In this document: in pieces, positions 22,685 to 34,635 of the stretch
How positions within the stretch are numbered: the first letter of the stretch is position 1
Layout: each line of letters starts with the position of its first letter
Source of the DNA: Typhlomys cinereus
Lineage: Eukaryota > Chordata > Mammalia > Rodentia > Platacanthomyidae
Assembly (NCBI GenBank): GCA_023101885.1
Contig: JALPQD010000516.1
Span: 957,491-1,021,490 of the forward strand
Direction of reading: 5' to 3'
DNA: 64,000 bases
Position numbers and translations under genes: made by a program
The notes under the pieces: model-generated
What the model was told of the DNA's origin: nothing
Database searches by the model: none
The model's input: the letters and a program-made list of their open reading frames with translations, nothing else

Positions 22685-22959
22685 CCCGGTGGGGTGGAAT
22701 GGTTAGCCAGCAGGTACGTAAATAAATCCAGGGCAGGGAAGCCTGGGCTGGGGGAGTGGGCGAGCACTTGCTGCGAGAAACTTTGGAGAGCATCACGGAC
22801 CATCCGAAGATTCAGCTGGATCTGCTTCCTGTCATTTTTACGAGCCAAATGTTAGATGAAGCCCTCTCTGCACATGTGTGAGCGCATGGGTGCACTCGCC
22901 TGCACTCGCATGGCCATGCGTGCACGAGAAGGCTAGAGGTAGACACTGCATGGGTTTTT

Positions 22960-23165
22960 CTCTCTAATTTTTAAAGATGGTATCTCTTACTGAACGGGGG
23001 CTCGCCAGTCCACCTAGACTGGCTGGCCATCAGTGCCTGTGTCCCCAGTACTAGGATTATAGGCGCACCCTCTCCGTCCAACATTGTTGATGTGGGGAAT
23101 TGAACTCAAGACCTCAGTTTGCGGAGCAAGCGCTTTACTGACTGAGCCACTTGGTCTCCCCATCC
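22960..23165 (-). mobile_element. B4/ID-B1-type SINE, antisense
   Basis: Antisense blocks CTTACTGAACGGGGGCTCGC, GACTGGCTGGCCATCAGTGC, AGTACTAGGATTATAGGCGC (B1-like), then GGGAATTGAACTCAAGACCT and the antisense head GACTGAGCCACTTGGTCTCC. Confidence 0.75.
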
Positions 23166-25144
23166 CTAAGCGCTCTCTCCTTTCAAACTCCTGGTCCACC
23201 CTCTGTGTCTTCAAGGATTGGCCCTGCAAGGAAGGAGTGAGTGTGTGTGTGTGGGGGGGGGATTGTCAGGTCTTCTGTCCAGGCAGCTACATCCTGCCTC
23301 AAGGTGACCTGGATCATTGTCAGTGTGGCAAAAGGCAGCACCCAAAAAAGTCCCCCGAGATGAGGACGAACTTTGGATCAACCTCAAGTCGATCTGGTGG
23401 CTCGTGGCTATCATGTGTTGGCTATTTGATTACATTTTCTGCTTGGGTGAGCCTCCAGCAGAGGCTGGGGAAACGTATCCAACTCTTACTTGCACAGAAC
23501 AAGATGATTAGGAAGCTCATGTTGGGCACAGGTGGCTGGATGCCAGAGGGTGACCATGAGTTCCAGCTGGTCGCCAGCCTATTACAGACGCCCCTGCCTG
23601 GACAGAAGAGAACGCTGTATCTATCACATACCCACTCTGGACACCTCCAACCAGCCCAGAGACACCGAGACCGCCAATGGGTGTCGACCCCTCACCCGAG
23701 GAAGGTGAGAAATCTGATATTGTTTCAATAGCATGCTTTAGTGGATTCATTTAGGCAGCCCCTTCAACATGTCATTTAAGATTTTCAACAGGTTTTTCAG
23801 TCGGTATCAGAAGGCTCAGCAGAAGGGCAAGTTTCACTCAGACAAAATGAAAACGCCTCTGAGACTCTCCTAATCTCTGCGTTCACCTACCGAATGGAGA
23901 TGTCCAGCAGGTGACAGGCGAGGCCCGCCCTCCTGTGCTTTGTCTTCTAATACCTCGCCCTTGCTGAGACAGGGGGGGCAAAGGCAAGAAGACCCCAGTG
24001 TGCGGAGAGGTGGCCTGGATGCCTTGCAAGGGGGTTGGGGGAGGGACTGAAAACTTGAAAACTTCTCAGCAAGAAAAACACATCTTACCAAAGTGCAAAC
24101 CAGACGCTTGGCACCCACGCACTGTGACGCAGTGTCCCCAACTGGCAGGAAAACCACATTAAAGAGCCGGTTACGCTGCTAGAACGCATTCCACAGGACG
24201 GCCAAGGTTATTTTTGTTTTACAATAAGGTACGATGTGTTCCGTGATGTTCCCCATCATCCTGGGCCCTTATTCTTTGCTTTATAGCATATCTGTCTACT
24301 CATTAATCTCCACAAATCACAGTGCATCTGTCAATAATTGAAACCCATGCGCCAGATTCAGGCGTGTTTATTAAGTCCAACCGCAAAAAGCAATGCACAC
24401 ATGTGAGCTTTACTGCAAACAGAAGGCTGCTGTCACCTGCCGACTTGGAGAGACACTCCCAGGAGAGCAAACGGGGCAAGTGACATTTACAGACCAAAGT
24501 CTGATGCTCCCTAGCAAAGGAAGGATATTTAATCTTTTCAAAACAAAACAAAAGGAAAAACAGAGAAGTCAACTTGGAAAATGATGTTCGGTCAAATGTT
24601 ATTTGGTCAAAGAATGTTCTAAATCGACATCGTGGATCATTCCAGGAACGTAACCCATAAGAAAATAAAATGTTTCTGTTTTAACTTAGACGCCATAAAA
24701 ATGAAAACTGTTTTGGAAGAAGGAATGGTTTCCCTCCTGTAACTTTATGGCTACCCAAGAGCGCAGACGCATTCTGAGAACAGTTTCCATCCACCTCCAA
24801 ATAGACGCAGACAGCGGTGTAAAATGACTCCTGCCCACAGCCCAGACAGTGCACGCGTGTGCAAGGTCAAGAAAAGACGTTCCTTGCTAATGCTTAACTT
24901 ATCAGAACCACGTTTGCTTGCCCAGAACATCCTAGCTACTTTTTAACCATTCCCAGGGACGCTGGACAGTGAGCTCAAAACCCAGTTAACAGGTTCCTGC
25001 GCGGGGTCTAGACTCTATAACTCAGCAGATTCCTCCGTGTTTGCGTCCTTTGTGGACTTTGCAAAGTTTAGGGGTCAAAAGAGGATTAACCATCCCAAAT
25101 TCCATGGTAAAGGTCTTCGTTGATTTATTTTCTTTAAGAGGTTG
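23166..25144. other. Unique sequence, no gene seen
   Basis: The 215-codon plus-strand frame that begins in the SINE (23084-23731) and other short frames show no domain. No gene is called. Confidence 0.5.
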
Positions 25145-25402
25145 TGCGTGCATGTGGGGAAGAGGCCAGGGATGGGCACCAGCTGTCTTCCTCAATCTCT
25201 CTCCACCGTATTTTTTGAGACAGGGTCTCTCTATGCACTGAGAGTTTGCCGATTCAGTGGACTGGTTTGCCTGAGAGTCCCAGGGTCTTCCTGCAGGCAC
25301 CTCCCCAACCAAATGTTGGTCAGCCTGGCTTTTCAGTTAGGTGTTGGGAATCTGAATTCGACTCTTAGATGCTTTAGTGGCTGAGCTATCTCTCTAGACT
25401 CA
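25145..25402 (-). mobile_element. ID/B1 composite SINE, antisense
   Basis: TTTTTTGAGACAGGGTCTCT is the antisense B1-type block. It is followed by CAGTGGACTGGTTTGCC and the antisense tRNA head GTGGCTGAGCTATCTCTCTA at the right end. Confidence 0.7.
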
Positions 25403-25984
25403 AATATGTGCCTCTCCATGCCCATTAAAAAAACAAAAATTGAGGGCGGAATCCGTCAGCAGCCTACTAAAGCTTGTTGTAACTTAGAGATAAACGTGCT
25501 GGGAAAGAGGCAGGATCAACACTTGCAAGAAAAACGAGATTATTTGTGTCAAGGACAAGGAAGGGCAGACAGGCCCCCTGCCCTAGAAGCTCTCGAAGGG
25601 GCTGCCATTAAAAATAAGTCTCATTTATACAAATTTGCACATGGCATGAAAACATTTTCTTCTTCCAATCTTCTGACGTCAACTTTTGCTGACAAGATCA
25701 GGGAACGGGCCAAACATCTGCATTGGATGATGAATTTGAGGCGAAAGAAATGTCCCTTCCCCCCCCCCGTGGGGTGTGTCCAGCCACACACACAAAGCTG
25801 TGCTCACTTACACAAAGCTGTGCTCACTTGAGGCTGAATCAGGCGTCCACGCTAACTGGGGGCAGCGCATGTATTTGTTTGTGTTTCTACTCTCAGGTGA
25901 GCTATACTCTGTCCCCAGCTTGCTTAGTGGCCGGCAGGCGCCCTGCACCCCTCTGTGGTCCCTCCTTATTTTTTTTTGCCATTT
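25403..25984. other. Unique sequence, no gene seen
   Basis: A 141-codon frame (25406-25831) has no recognisable domain. Two near copies of ACACAAAGCTGTGCTCACTT stand side by side at about 25790-25828. Confidence 0.5.
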
Positions 25985-26059
25985 TATCTATCTATCTATC
26001 TATCTATCTATCAATCTATCTATCTATCTATCTATCTATCATCTATCTATCTATCTATC
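25985..26059 (+). repeat. TATC tetranucleotide repeat
   Basis: About 19 TATC units with two small interruptions near 26011 and 26040. It sits at the tail side of the following antisense SINE. Confidence 0.95.
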
Positions 26060-26079
26060 GTGTGTATTAGAGGGCACTA

Positions 26080-26277
26080 TGTGTGTTTGTGGTGACCCAG
26101 GGGTGACTTTAGGAATCACCTGGATTACTTCTACCTCCTCTTTGTTTCTCTCTGGAGTTTTCCAGGCTCCGTCTTCCAGGATCAGAAGCACAGGCTGCCA
26201 CCATTTCCTCCTGGCATTTTTACCTGGGATTTGGGATCCAAACTTAGGCCCTTAACCCTGAGTCATGTCTCTTGGCT
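26080..26277 (-). mobile_element. tRNA-derived SINE, older subfamily
   Basis: Antisense body GTGACTTTAGGAATCACCTG, TTTGTTTCTCTCTGGAGTTT and GGGATTTGGGATCCAAACTT; the antisense head is degraded (CCTGAGTCATGTCTCTTGGC). Confidence 0.8.
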
Positions 26278-26871
26278 TTGTTATTACTGTTTTTATTTAG
26301 CTTTTATAAAGTATCAAAAATGGAGTTCTAGTACTTTCCCTGTCTTTCCAGCTGTAGGAGGATTTTTAAAAAGTTCTCCAAAAGGAACAAAATAATAATA
26401 ATAATAAATGTAAAAAGGGGAAGATAAAATAAATGGGAGCTCCACAGGAGGTTTTCAGACTTGAGTGTTCAGATTCTCAGCCTGCAGAGCCCTGTGGCTC
26501 CCAGTGTCCTAGCAGAATGTCCTGCTCGACTATCGAGTTTTATGTCCTTTCTGACTTGGTGTCTCTGTGACCTGGGGCTGGTCAGACATCAATCTTGTGG
26601 GAACAAAGCAATGATTACAAGCACCACAGACAGTGACAAATCCAAGAGCTTCTGGTGGGATCCCCCGAGGTCAGCATGCCCCAAGTATCTGGACTCAGTA
26701 AATACAAAGCGTCTCTGGGCTTCTCCATTAGTCAGGTGCACCAAGGTCTTCCTCTCGCTGTCCTGTTAACAGCAGACCAATAACCAGCTCCACGGCTCAG
26801 TGGAAAATGACTTGCTCCTGAAAATGAACCTTTGTGCAGGCCTGAGCCCTTGACATTCATCAGCACACCTG
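26278..26871. other. Unique sequence, no gene seen
   Basis: Short ATA repeat at 26392-26407. No gene or recognisable transposon. Confidence 0.5.
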
Positions 26872-28075
26872 TACACAGCACACCTGCACTTCTGCGCACA
26901 GCACGCTGCACACCTGCGCACAGCACCTGCACACCTGCACACAGCACCTGCACACCTGCACACAGCACCTGCACACCTGCACACAGCACCTGCACACCTG
27001 TGCACAGAATGCCTGCACAGCACCTGAACACCTGCACAGAGCACCTGCACACCTGCACAGCACGTCTGCACATCTGCGCACAGCACGCCTGCACACCTGC
27101 GCAGAGCACGCCTGCACACCTGCTCACAGCACCTGCACACCTGCACACAGCACCTGCACACCTGCACATAACACCTGCACACCTGTGCACAGCACGCCTG
27201 CACACCTGTGCACAGCATGCCTGCACACCTGCGCACAGCACCTGCACACCTGTACACATCACACCTGCACACCTGTGCACAGCACGCCTGCACACCTGCA
27301 CACCGCACCTGCACACCTGTGCACAGCACGCCTGCACACCTGCGCACAGCACCTGCACACCTGTGCACAGCATACCTGCACACCTGTACACAGCACACCT
27401 GCACACCTGTGCACAGCACCTGCACACCTGCGCATAGCACCTGCACACCTGTACACAGCACACCTGAACACCTGCACATAGCACCTGCACACCTGTGCAC
27501 AGCACGCCTGCACACCTGTGCACAGCACCTGCACACCTGTACACAGCAGACCTGCACACCTGCACACAGCACCTGCACACCTGCGCACAGCACCTGCACA
27601 CCTGTGCACAGCACACCTGCACACCTGTGCACAGCACCTGCACACCTGTACACAGCACGCCTGCACACCTGTACATAGCACCTGCACACCTGTACACAGC
27701 ACCTGCACACCTGTACACAGCACCTGCACATCTGTACACAGCACCTGCACACCTGCGCACAGCACACCTGCACACCTATACACAACACGCCATCACACCT
27801 GTACACAGCACCTGCACATCTGTACACAGCACCTGCACACCTGTGCACAGCACACCTGCACACCTGTGCACAGCACCTGCACGCCCGTGCACAGCACCTG
27901 CACATCTGTACACAGCACCTGCACACCTGCGCACAGCACACCTGCACACCTATACACAACACGCCATCACACCTGTACATAGCACCTGCACACCTGTACA
28001 CAGCACACCTGCACACAGAACTTACACACCTGCACACAGCACCTACACACCTGCACACAGCGCCTGCGCACAGTA
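26872..28075. repeat. CACCTG-rich minisatellite, 21/23-bp units, 1.2 kb
   Basis: The basic unit is CACCTG, CACACCTG, CACACAG (21 bp); a variant with an extra CG or CA is 23 bp. There are over 50 units. A higher-order period of 174 bp is visible: the CACACCTATACACAACACGC block at 27771 recurs at 27945 with the same neighbours. The array contains almost no TTA, TCA or CTA, so the minus strand stays open in several frames (347 and 430 codons, Cys/Val/Arg/Ala-rich), as does the plus strand (His/Thr/Leu/Pro-rich). These frames are repeat artefacts. Confidence 0.95.
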
Positions 28076-28357
28076 CTTTACCTCAGCGTCTTCCTAAGTC
28101 ACTTGATTCCGGGCTGCAGGGTCACTTTTAATCGGGGAGCAATATCTGTACACAAAGCACGAGGTGAGAGCAAAAAAGATTAAAGGCTGCAGAGGCTGAA
28201 GGAGGGACATTTTTTCCTATGTGCTTGCTTTTCCATGCCAAGCCTTAGATAATCATACGCTAGAAAACACTTTTAGCTAATCAATTGGGACTTCTTTTTC
28301 CTCCCCTCTTTTCTTTCCTTGGGGAAAAGTTCTTCTTGGGAACAATCTTTCAGGCGA
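28076..28357. other. Unique sequence, nothing recognised
   Basis: No gene or repeat seen. Confidence 0.5.
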
Positions 28358-28741
28358 TGTGGCCGTAAGGTTTAAGTTTCAACTTGACGGTTTAAGGACA
28401 AAGCCTTTAGGCACACTTATGAAGAATTATAGAGGTAAGGCAAACCTCAGATAATCTCTGTTAGAGATTATCTAATTGAAGTCAGAAGAGCCAGACTATA
28501 ATGGACCTGCCAGGGCAAGTGGATACGACAGAGAGCTGGTTGGAAGGTGGCAAGCTGACAAGGTAGAAAGAATGCCATTTTTCGGCTCTTCCTGTGGCTA
28601 CGGTGTGGCCAGCTCCCTAAACTCCCGATCTCATCTGCCACCCTGGTAAGTTGCTGCCTAGAACCATGAGTATTAATAAGCTTCTTGTTCCCCTAAATAC
28701 TTTGGTTGTGTATTTCTCACAGAAACTCATGCGTTACTAAG
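28358..28741 (+). mobile_element. ERVL-MaLR solo LTR, old copy
   Basis: Contains the MaLR-like series CAACTTGACGGTTTAAGGAC, AAGCCTTTAGGCACACTTAT, TTATCTAATTGAAGTCAG, CTACGGTGTGGCCAGCTCCC and CTTCTTGTTCCCCTAAATAC. More diverged than the 48-61 kb copies. The edges are uncertain. Confidence 0.6.
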
Positions 28742-28799
28742 ACGGATGATGTTCCTCCTAAGGTGAGGACGAGACGACTTCCAGCAAGGAAGTTAAAAT

Positions 28800-29045
28800 T
28801 AGACTCTGTGTGCATGTTTGTGTGTGGCTGTGCGTGCATAAGAATGTATGCATGAGCACATATGTATACATGCATGCATGAGTACATGTGTGTATATGTA
28901 TGTGCATGAGTACGATTGTTCGAACATTTTTGCATGTGTGCATACATGGGGAGTGTGCATACGCATGCGTGTGTTCACACACATGCGTGCGTGGAGGTCA
29001 GAGTCAGCCTTCATGTCATCCCTCAGCCCCACTCACTCTGTTCTT
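28800..29045 (-). repeat. TG/TATG-rich repeat joined to a SINE remnant
   Basis: TGTG, CATG and GTATG mixtures to about 28990, then GTGGAGGTCAGAGTCAGCCT, the antisense 3' part of a B3/B4-type SINE that is cut off at about 29045. Confidence 0.65.
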
Positions 29046-29057
29046 TAAGACATCATC

Positions 29058-29416
29058 TGTCACGGTTTGAAGTGTGAGTTGCCCTCCACTGACTCATGTT
29101 TAAATCTTTCGTTGTTTGGGAAGGTCATGGCACCTTTAAGAGGTGGCGCCTTGCTGGGGGAAGGCAGACACGGAGGTGGACTTTGAGGGAATTAGTCCCA
29201 CGCTAATTCCTGGAGAGGTCTGCTCTTGCCTTTAAAGTTTTGTAGCTCTCAGGTGACTTAGGCCTCCCCAGCTTCTGCCACCAGCCATGCCTTTTCCTCC
29301 ATAAGGACTGTATCTCCCCTCTGGAACCACAAGCAGAATAACTCTCCCCTTTGTTCTCCCTAAGTTGCTTGACTTTGAGTGATGTCTCACAGCAACAGAG
29401 AAGAGTAACTGCTACA
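29058..29416 (+). mobile_element. MaLR solo LTR with perfect target-site duplication
   Basis: Starts TGTCACGGTTTGAAGTGTGA and ends GTAACTGCTACA. The flanks 29053-29057 and 29417-29421 are both TCATC, a perfect 5-bp duplication. Internal landmarks are AAGAGGTGGCGCCTTGCTGG and TAAGTTGCTTGACTTTGAG. The ends (TG...CA) and 5-bp duplication fit an ERVL-MaLR LTR left by recombination. Confidence 0.85.
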
Positions 29417-29421
29417 TCATC

Positions 29422-31179
29422 TCTCAGTTTTCCTGGAACTCACCATTAGGCCAGACTGGGATGCTCGCGTCCTCACGCCCCAGCACGGGGCTGATAAGAG
29501 CATGCAGCCACATCCTGTGCTTTTAATCGGCACTTCAGTGGCCGCGACATGTCCTCAGCCTTCAGACTGTTCCGTAGATTGTGAGCTCATTCTGTGTGCG
29601 CAGCCAATGAAAGGAGTAGCGTGTGATCTAGCCTTCGCACACTCACACATACACACTTCTGCCTACAGGAAGAACTTGATGTTTGATGGGTGAGTCAGCT
29701 CAGCTCGCTTGTGCCCCCAGCTTAGCTTGCCTGTGTTCCCAGCTCTCTGCACTTCCGTTGGGGCAGTGCAGCCAGGGCATCTCTCACCCACCAAGAGACA
29801 CAAGCAGGCAATGGCAGAGATGGAAATTCCCTGGGATTAACAACTGGAAGGCTGAAGGAAGCCTCATTTCAGCGCCCAGGTTCAGGGGCGTCTGTCCATG
29901 GCTTGGTGGTGAGGTAGTGTGTTCTGACAGCAGGAACTCAGGGGCAGAAGGGGGCTCCACACTTCATGGTGGTCAGGAGACAGAAGCAGAAAGGATGGGA
30001 AGACATCTGGAGAAGAAATATACCCTAATGACACCTCCCCAGGGACCGTTCTTCCAACTCTCACATTCCTAAGTTTCCTTCTGGTCAGTTGAGGGGTGGC
30101 ACAGTTACAATATCACAAATCCGCCTCTTTCTTTTTGCTCGAGCATCTTTACACCATATTGCAAGAGGCTGGCTGGTCCACCATCAAGAAAATACAAGGT
30201 AAGGACTCTGGGCAGGCAGGACTTGTCCAAAGCAGCGATATTACCAATCAGGGATCAAGTCTTTCACCTGTGATATCGTAGAGGACACTGAAGATCCAAA
30301 TCACAAGAGAGTTGTGATTTTATTGCAGATGCCTGAACCTTTGAACCCCACCTCCTCTTGCCCCCACCCCCACCCAGGAGGCTAAGAAAGCCTCCTGTTT
30401 CCTCTGGTGAAGCTGATACCACGCTCATGCCCTGAAAGCCTCTGCCCATTGGGAGAATCCTCCTGCCCATGTGGCTAAATGCTCCTTTGTTCCGCGGCAA
30501 GTACCGAGTGACCGTTTTTCCAGATCATTCGAGCTACTTCCGCATCTCCCTGAAGTCTACTTTGCCCTCTCTGTGCACGTTCAACACGTGACTGCGTGTC
30601 CTCTCTATGCGCAACACGTGACTGTTGAACCTGCCTGGACTCTCTAGGTGGGCGCGTGTCTGGGGTCACAGGTTCCAACCAAACTTGGGGTCAGAGTTTT
30701 CTCCTGCGTCCGGAAAACTGCTACATTCGTTGGCTAATTTAGAGCTGTCCTTCTGCCCCGTCTCCTTTCCTTGGGGTTCCTTGGCTGTGGACCAGCCAAC
30801 CTCCTGCCCTGTGAGGACCAGACCAGTCCTGGGCATGACGGGGTGGAGAGAAAGGGGGAGCCAGGGCCCCATGATGTTGGAGTCATTCGCACAACCCTAC
30901 CCCGCTCACTTCCAGATCTCTGCAGCCCTAAGGATAAAACTCACGAAGTCAGCTTGTGACCTGCTAAGTGGAAATTAGTCTTTTCTGAGATGCGCGCTGA
31001 GGATAGTTGCCCATGTCTGCCACGCCTTGGGACCACGCAGCTCTCAGCGGACGCTTTCTGTCGTGAGGAGCAGCCGCTGGACACTCTGAGCTGACTCACC
31101 TTGGAGGAACCAGGCTCCTGAAACTCATCCAGAATTCTTGTTTTCAAGAGTTCAAGGCTGGGAAAGTTCTGAAGATCAG
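29422..31179. other. Unique sequence, no gene seen
   Basis: Overlapping frames up to 129 codons without recognisable domains. GCAACACGTGACTGT-like segments recur at about 30578 and 30610. No gene is called. Confidence 0.5.
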
Positions 31180-31615
31180 TGTAGTACTTTGTGCTGCTAT
31201 GATGAATTGCTGGAACCGTCAACTTATGAAGGGAGGAGGTTTAATGGGTTTGCTCTGGGGTCTGGCAGGCCCACAGCTTGGGCCACAGGTTGGGGTGCAA
31301 ACAGCCCTGGGGTGAGTAACACAGAGGCTAGGCTGTAGCTTGGACTGTGGACATCATCTACCAGTCCAGGTATTAACCGCTTTAAGCTGGTGGGACTGAG
31401 ATGCTGGGGAGCCTTAGAGGTGAGCCCAGGAAGAAGTCCTCAGGCCCTGGGGGCTGCCCTGCCGAGGGACGGTGGGACCCTGACTCTTCTTGCTCTGCTT
31501 CCTTGTGGCTGGTGAGGCAAGTGGGTTTGCTCCGGTGAGGTCCCCCCTTGAGGTGCTCTGAGCAAATGGAAAAAGTGATCTGGGGACACACCTAACCGCA
31601 CAGCGGGTGGGGCAG
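31180..31615 (-). mobile_element. Possible MaLR LTR, antisense, old
   Basis: TGTAGTACTTTGTGCTGCTA, ATGAAGGGAGGAGGTTTAAT and GGTGCTCTGAGCAAATG follow the order of antisense MaLR 3' and 5' ends, but identity is low and the edges are guesses. Confidence 0.4.
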
Positions 31616-31784
31616 GATGGCTTCTTCCTGAGTCACCAGACACCTCGGCTGCCAGCCACGTGTTTGCTCACATTCCTGGATTTGCCTGACTTCTGAGGCT
31701 GGGCAAACTTTAAAACAGAGAAACACAACACACCACGAGGAGACCTGTGCACTCGTTACCCGGTTCCCCCATGTAGCTTGTTCT

Positions 31785-32855
31785 GAGGCTTAAACACACG
31801 TTCCATAGCTGCAGACACAGGCTGTGCACAGGCATAAACACATGTGCACATAAGTATTAACATATGTGTTATATAGATATATGTACTGTATGATCATGAG
31901 CAGCACATTACAGGTACATAAACATACATGTTACATAGCTGCAGACCCATGTATTACATAGGTATAAACCCATGTGCCACATAGGTATAAACATACATGT
32001 TATATAGATTATATATATATATATATATCTTGTTTATACATACACAACACTTGTTACAGGTACATAAACATACATGTTACATAACTGCAGACATATGCAT
32101 TGTACAGGCATAAATCCATGTACCACATAGGTATAAACATACATGTTATATAGATGTAGACATATATTCTATTTGGCTATTCACAATACATTATAGATGC
32201 ATAAACATACATTATATAGGTATAAACACATGCTTTATATAGGTATAAATATATGTTGCATAGGAATAAACATGCATGTTATATAAGTATAAATACACAT
32301 TTTATATTGTATGAACACACATGTTACAGATGCATATAAACATGTTGCATGTGTATAAATACGCGTGTGTATAAACACATGTATAAACACATTTCACATT
32401 TGTACAAACATGCATGTTATAGATATATATGTTAAGCATATATGTTAAGCACACACATTTTATATGGTTATAAATAAACACATATATAGGTGTAAACATG
32501 CATGTTGTAAAAGCATAAACGTGTTGCATAGGTATAAACATATAAGGTTCCTTCTCGTACAACATCGCGTCATCATTAATATATGGTTAGGGTGTTGGCA
32601 GTGAGAGCAGTAAGGAGGAGTGTGGAAGAATTAAAGTGGAATCATGGCTAGACCCCAGGTATAATCACATAGGTATAAACACACGTTTTGGATATAAGCA
32701 GACATGTCACATAGTATTAAAAATGTGTTATATAAACATGCATTCATATATTATATAGGCATAAACTTACATGTTGTGTAGGCATTTGTTCACATGTTTT
32801 GCCTGGGTATAACAGGCGTATAAACTCACGTTACATAGGCCTAAAAAGGAAGAGC
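31785..32855. repeat. AT-rich minisatellite (ATAGGTATAAACATACATGT-type)
   Basis: Diverged units of roughly 20 bp built from AGGTATAAACA and ACATGTTATATAG. They run from about 31800 to 32545, are interrupted by about 110 bp of other sequence (32550-32660), and resume to about 32850. The strict period drifts. No gene. Confidence 0.85.
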
Positions 32856-33160
32856 TGAAGAAAATGTTTAGAACTTCTGAACCCTGAAGTCTTTATGGCC
32901 TAAGAACACAGCAAAAGGAGCAAACTGAAAAGCCTGACAGGAACTGGACCTTAGCGCACTGCTTGAGAACATAGAGTGGAAAATAGTCCAGTACTGTAGG
33001 TTTGCATGAGAAACGTAGTCGGCTGAGCGAGGTGACATTCGTGGGCCCAGGCCTAGGCTGGTACATCAGGTTCTCGAGGGACTGACGCTCCATCTCTGCT
33101 TCTGAGGCTGGAATTCCAGGTGCCACCACGGCTGCCTGTTTACACGGCAGGAATTTGGGG
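32856..33160 (-). mobile_element. Unique stretch, then ID/B1-type SINE remnant
   Basis: From about 33040 the antisense blocks TCTGCTTCTGAGGCTGGAAT, TCCAGGTGCCACCACGGCTG and TTTGGGGATCCAAAC match the right part of antisense ID/B1-type SINEs. 32856-33039 is unassigned. Confidence 0.5.
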
Positions 33161-33700
33161 ATCCAAACACACATGCACACATGCCGTTACGCACATATGC
33201 CATCACACACACATGCACACATGCAGCACACACACGTACACAAGTCACATACATGCACACAAATTACACACACACGTGCACATGCCAGCGCACGTGCACA
33301 CATGCAGCACACACATGCCAGCACACACAGCACACATGCATACATGCAGCACACACATGCCAGCACACACATGCGCACATGCAGCACACACATGCCAGCA
33401 CACACATGCGCACATGCAGCACACACATGCGCACATGCAAACAAACACATGGGCACATTCAGCACACACATGCACATGTGCACACGAGTCACATATATAC
33501 ATGTAGCACACACACGCACACATGCACACATGCAAACACACACATGAGCACATGCAGCACACACATGCACACGAGTCACATATATACATGGTAGCACACA
33601 CATGCACACAAGTCACACACATACATGCATACATGCAGCACACACATACACATGAACTCATGCTGTCCAAGTACGCATGCACCCATACACACACACGTGG
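33161..33700. repeat. ACACATGC-rich compound simple repeat
   Basis: Variable units around CAGCACACACATGCGCACAT. A block of AGCACACACATGCCAGCACA type repeats four times at 33306-33412. The Cys-rich and His/Thr-rich open frames on the two strands (up to 242 codons) are artefacts. Confidence 0.95.
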
Positions 33701-34035
33701 AGACGTGACATCAACGTGGCACACTGCATGAAAGCAGGCTAAGAAAGGCAGCTGCTCAAGGAAAGGACAGACCGTGGGTGCCCTGGCCAGACTCCGCCAA
33801 CACAAAATTGGTAACATGCCCATCATTCGCCATTGGATGTCGCAAACTCCGCCCATTGATTTTCTGTTTGCATGATGTTTCCCTGTGTCGTGTTTCCACT
33901 CTTGCTTGTTAGTTACTTCTTTGTAGTCTCTTGGTTCTGTTATAGAACCCCTTTTGCTTATGAATGCACTCAACCATAGTTGTTCTTATACTTTCTTATA
34001 ATTTGGGGAGTTTGGCATTTTTAATTATTTTCTAC
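33701..34035. other. Unique sequence, nothing recognised
   Basis: No gene or repeat seen. Confidence 0.5.
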
Positions 34036-34280
34036 CTGTGGTGGTAGTTGCAGATGCCAAGATGACAGCTGAACCTTTAGGCACACCTATGAGGCATCAC
34101 TTAGGGCAAGCCCCGAGCAATCCTTTAGAAGATTTTATAGCTACTGTGGGAGGACCTAGTCCTACACCACACCTTGGTAGTTGGGTAAGAGGACAGTGTA
34201 CCCCTCTTCTTGATTCCCGCTGTTGGTGCGAACTCTCCTGCCATCATGGAGTGTGACATTGTTCCCCGAGGTTGTGTGGA
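34036..34280 (+). mobile_element. MaLR LTR fragment, old
   Basis: CAGCTGAACCTTTAGGCACA, CCTATGAGGCATCACTTAGG, ACTGTGGGAGGACCTAGTCC and GAACTCTCCTGCCATCATGG follow the order of the 28358 and 47055 LTRs. The 3' end with the AATAAA region is missing or unrecognisable. Confidence 0.5.
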
Positions 34281-34289
34281 TCAGGTATC

Positions 34290-34635
34290 AATCACAGCAG
34301 CTGAAGCGCAGCTAACACACACCCCTAACGTCGTATGTAAATTATTCTGCACATTCTTCCAATAGCTGCACATTTTGTTCCACGCACATCAGTTCTCATC
34401 CATCTGGAATTTATTTTCCCATGTAGTCCGTGGCAGGAATTACATTCTAATGTTTTTCCATATGGAAAAATGAGCTATTTTTACAGCCTTTACTGCAGTG
34501 TTTACTCTTTTGCCACCAATTTAAAACCCTACTTTCTCTGAGTTGGTTTAAACTCCACGCTGGGCAGGCGTGTGGCTTTCCAGCTTCTCTGTGGATTTTC
34601 TATTGGATGATTGAATTGGTTCTGCTGGGACGCCA
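34290..34635 (-). mobile_element. L1M fragment, antisense
   Basis: CATCCATCTGGAATTTATTT, CTAATGTTTTTCCATATGG, CTTTACTGCAGTGTTTACTC, ACCAATTTAAAACCC and TCTGTGGATTTTCTATTGGA match, in order, the antisense of the old L1 ORF2-to-3' region. Ancient mammalian L1 remnant with no open frame. Confidence 0.65.

Noticed and set aside
23084..23731. 215-codon plus-strand frame
   Set aside because: Begins inside an antisense SINE and continues into unique sequence without any recognisable domain.
26766..28058. Two minus-strand open frames of 347 and 430 codons, Cys-rich
   Set aside because: They lie wholly in a 21/23-bp minisatellite that lacks stop words in several frames on both strands; there is no start context, domain or splice structure.
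33245..33973. 242-codon minus-strand Cys-rich frame
   Set aside because: Most of it reads through the ACACATGC simple repeat.
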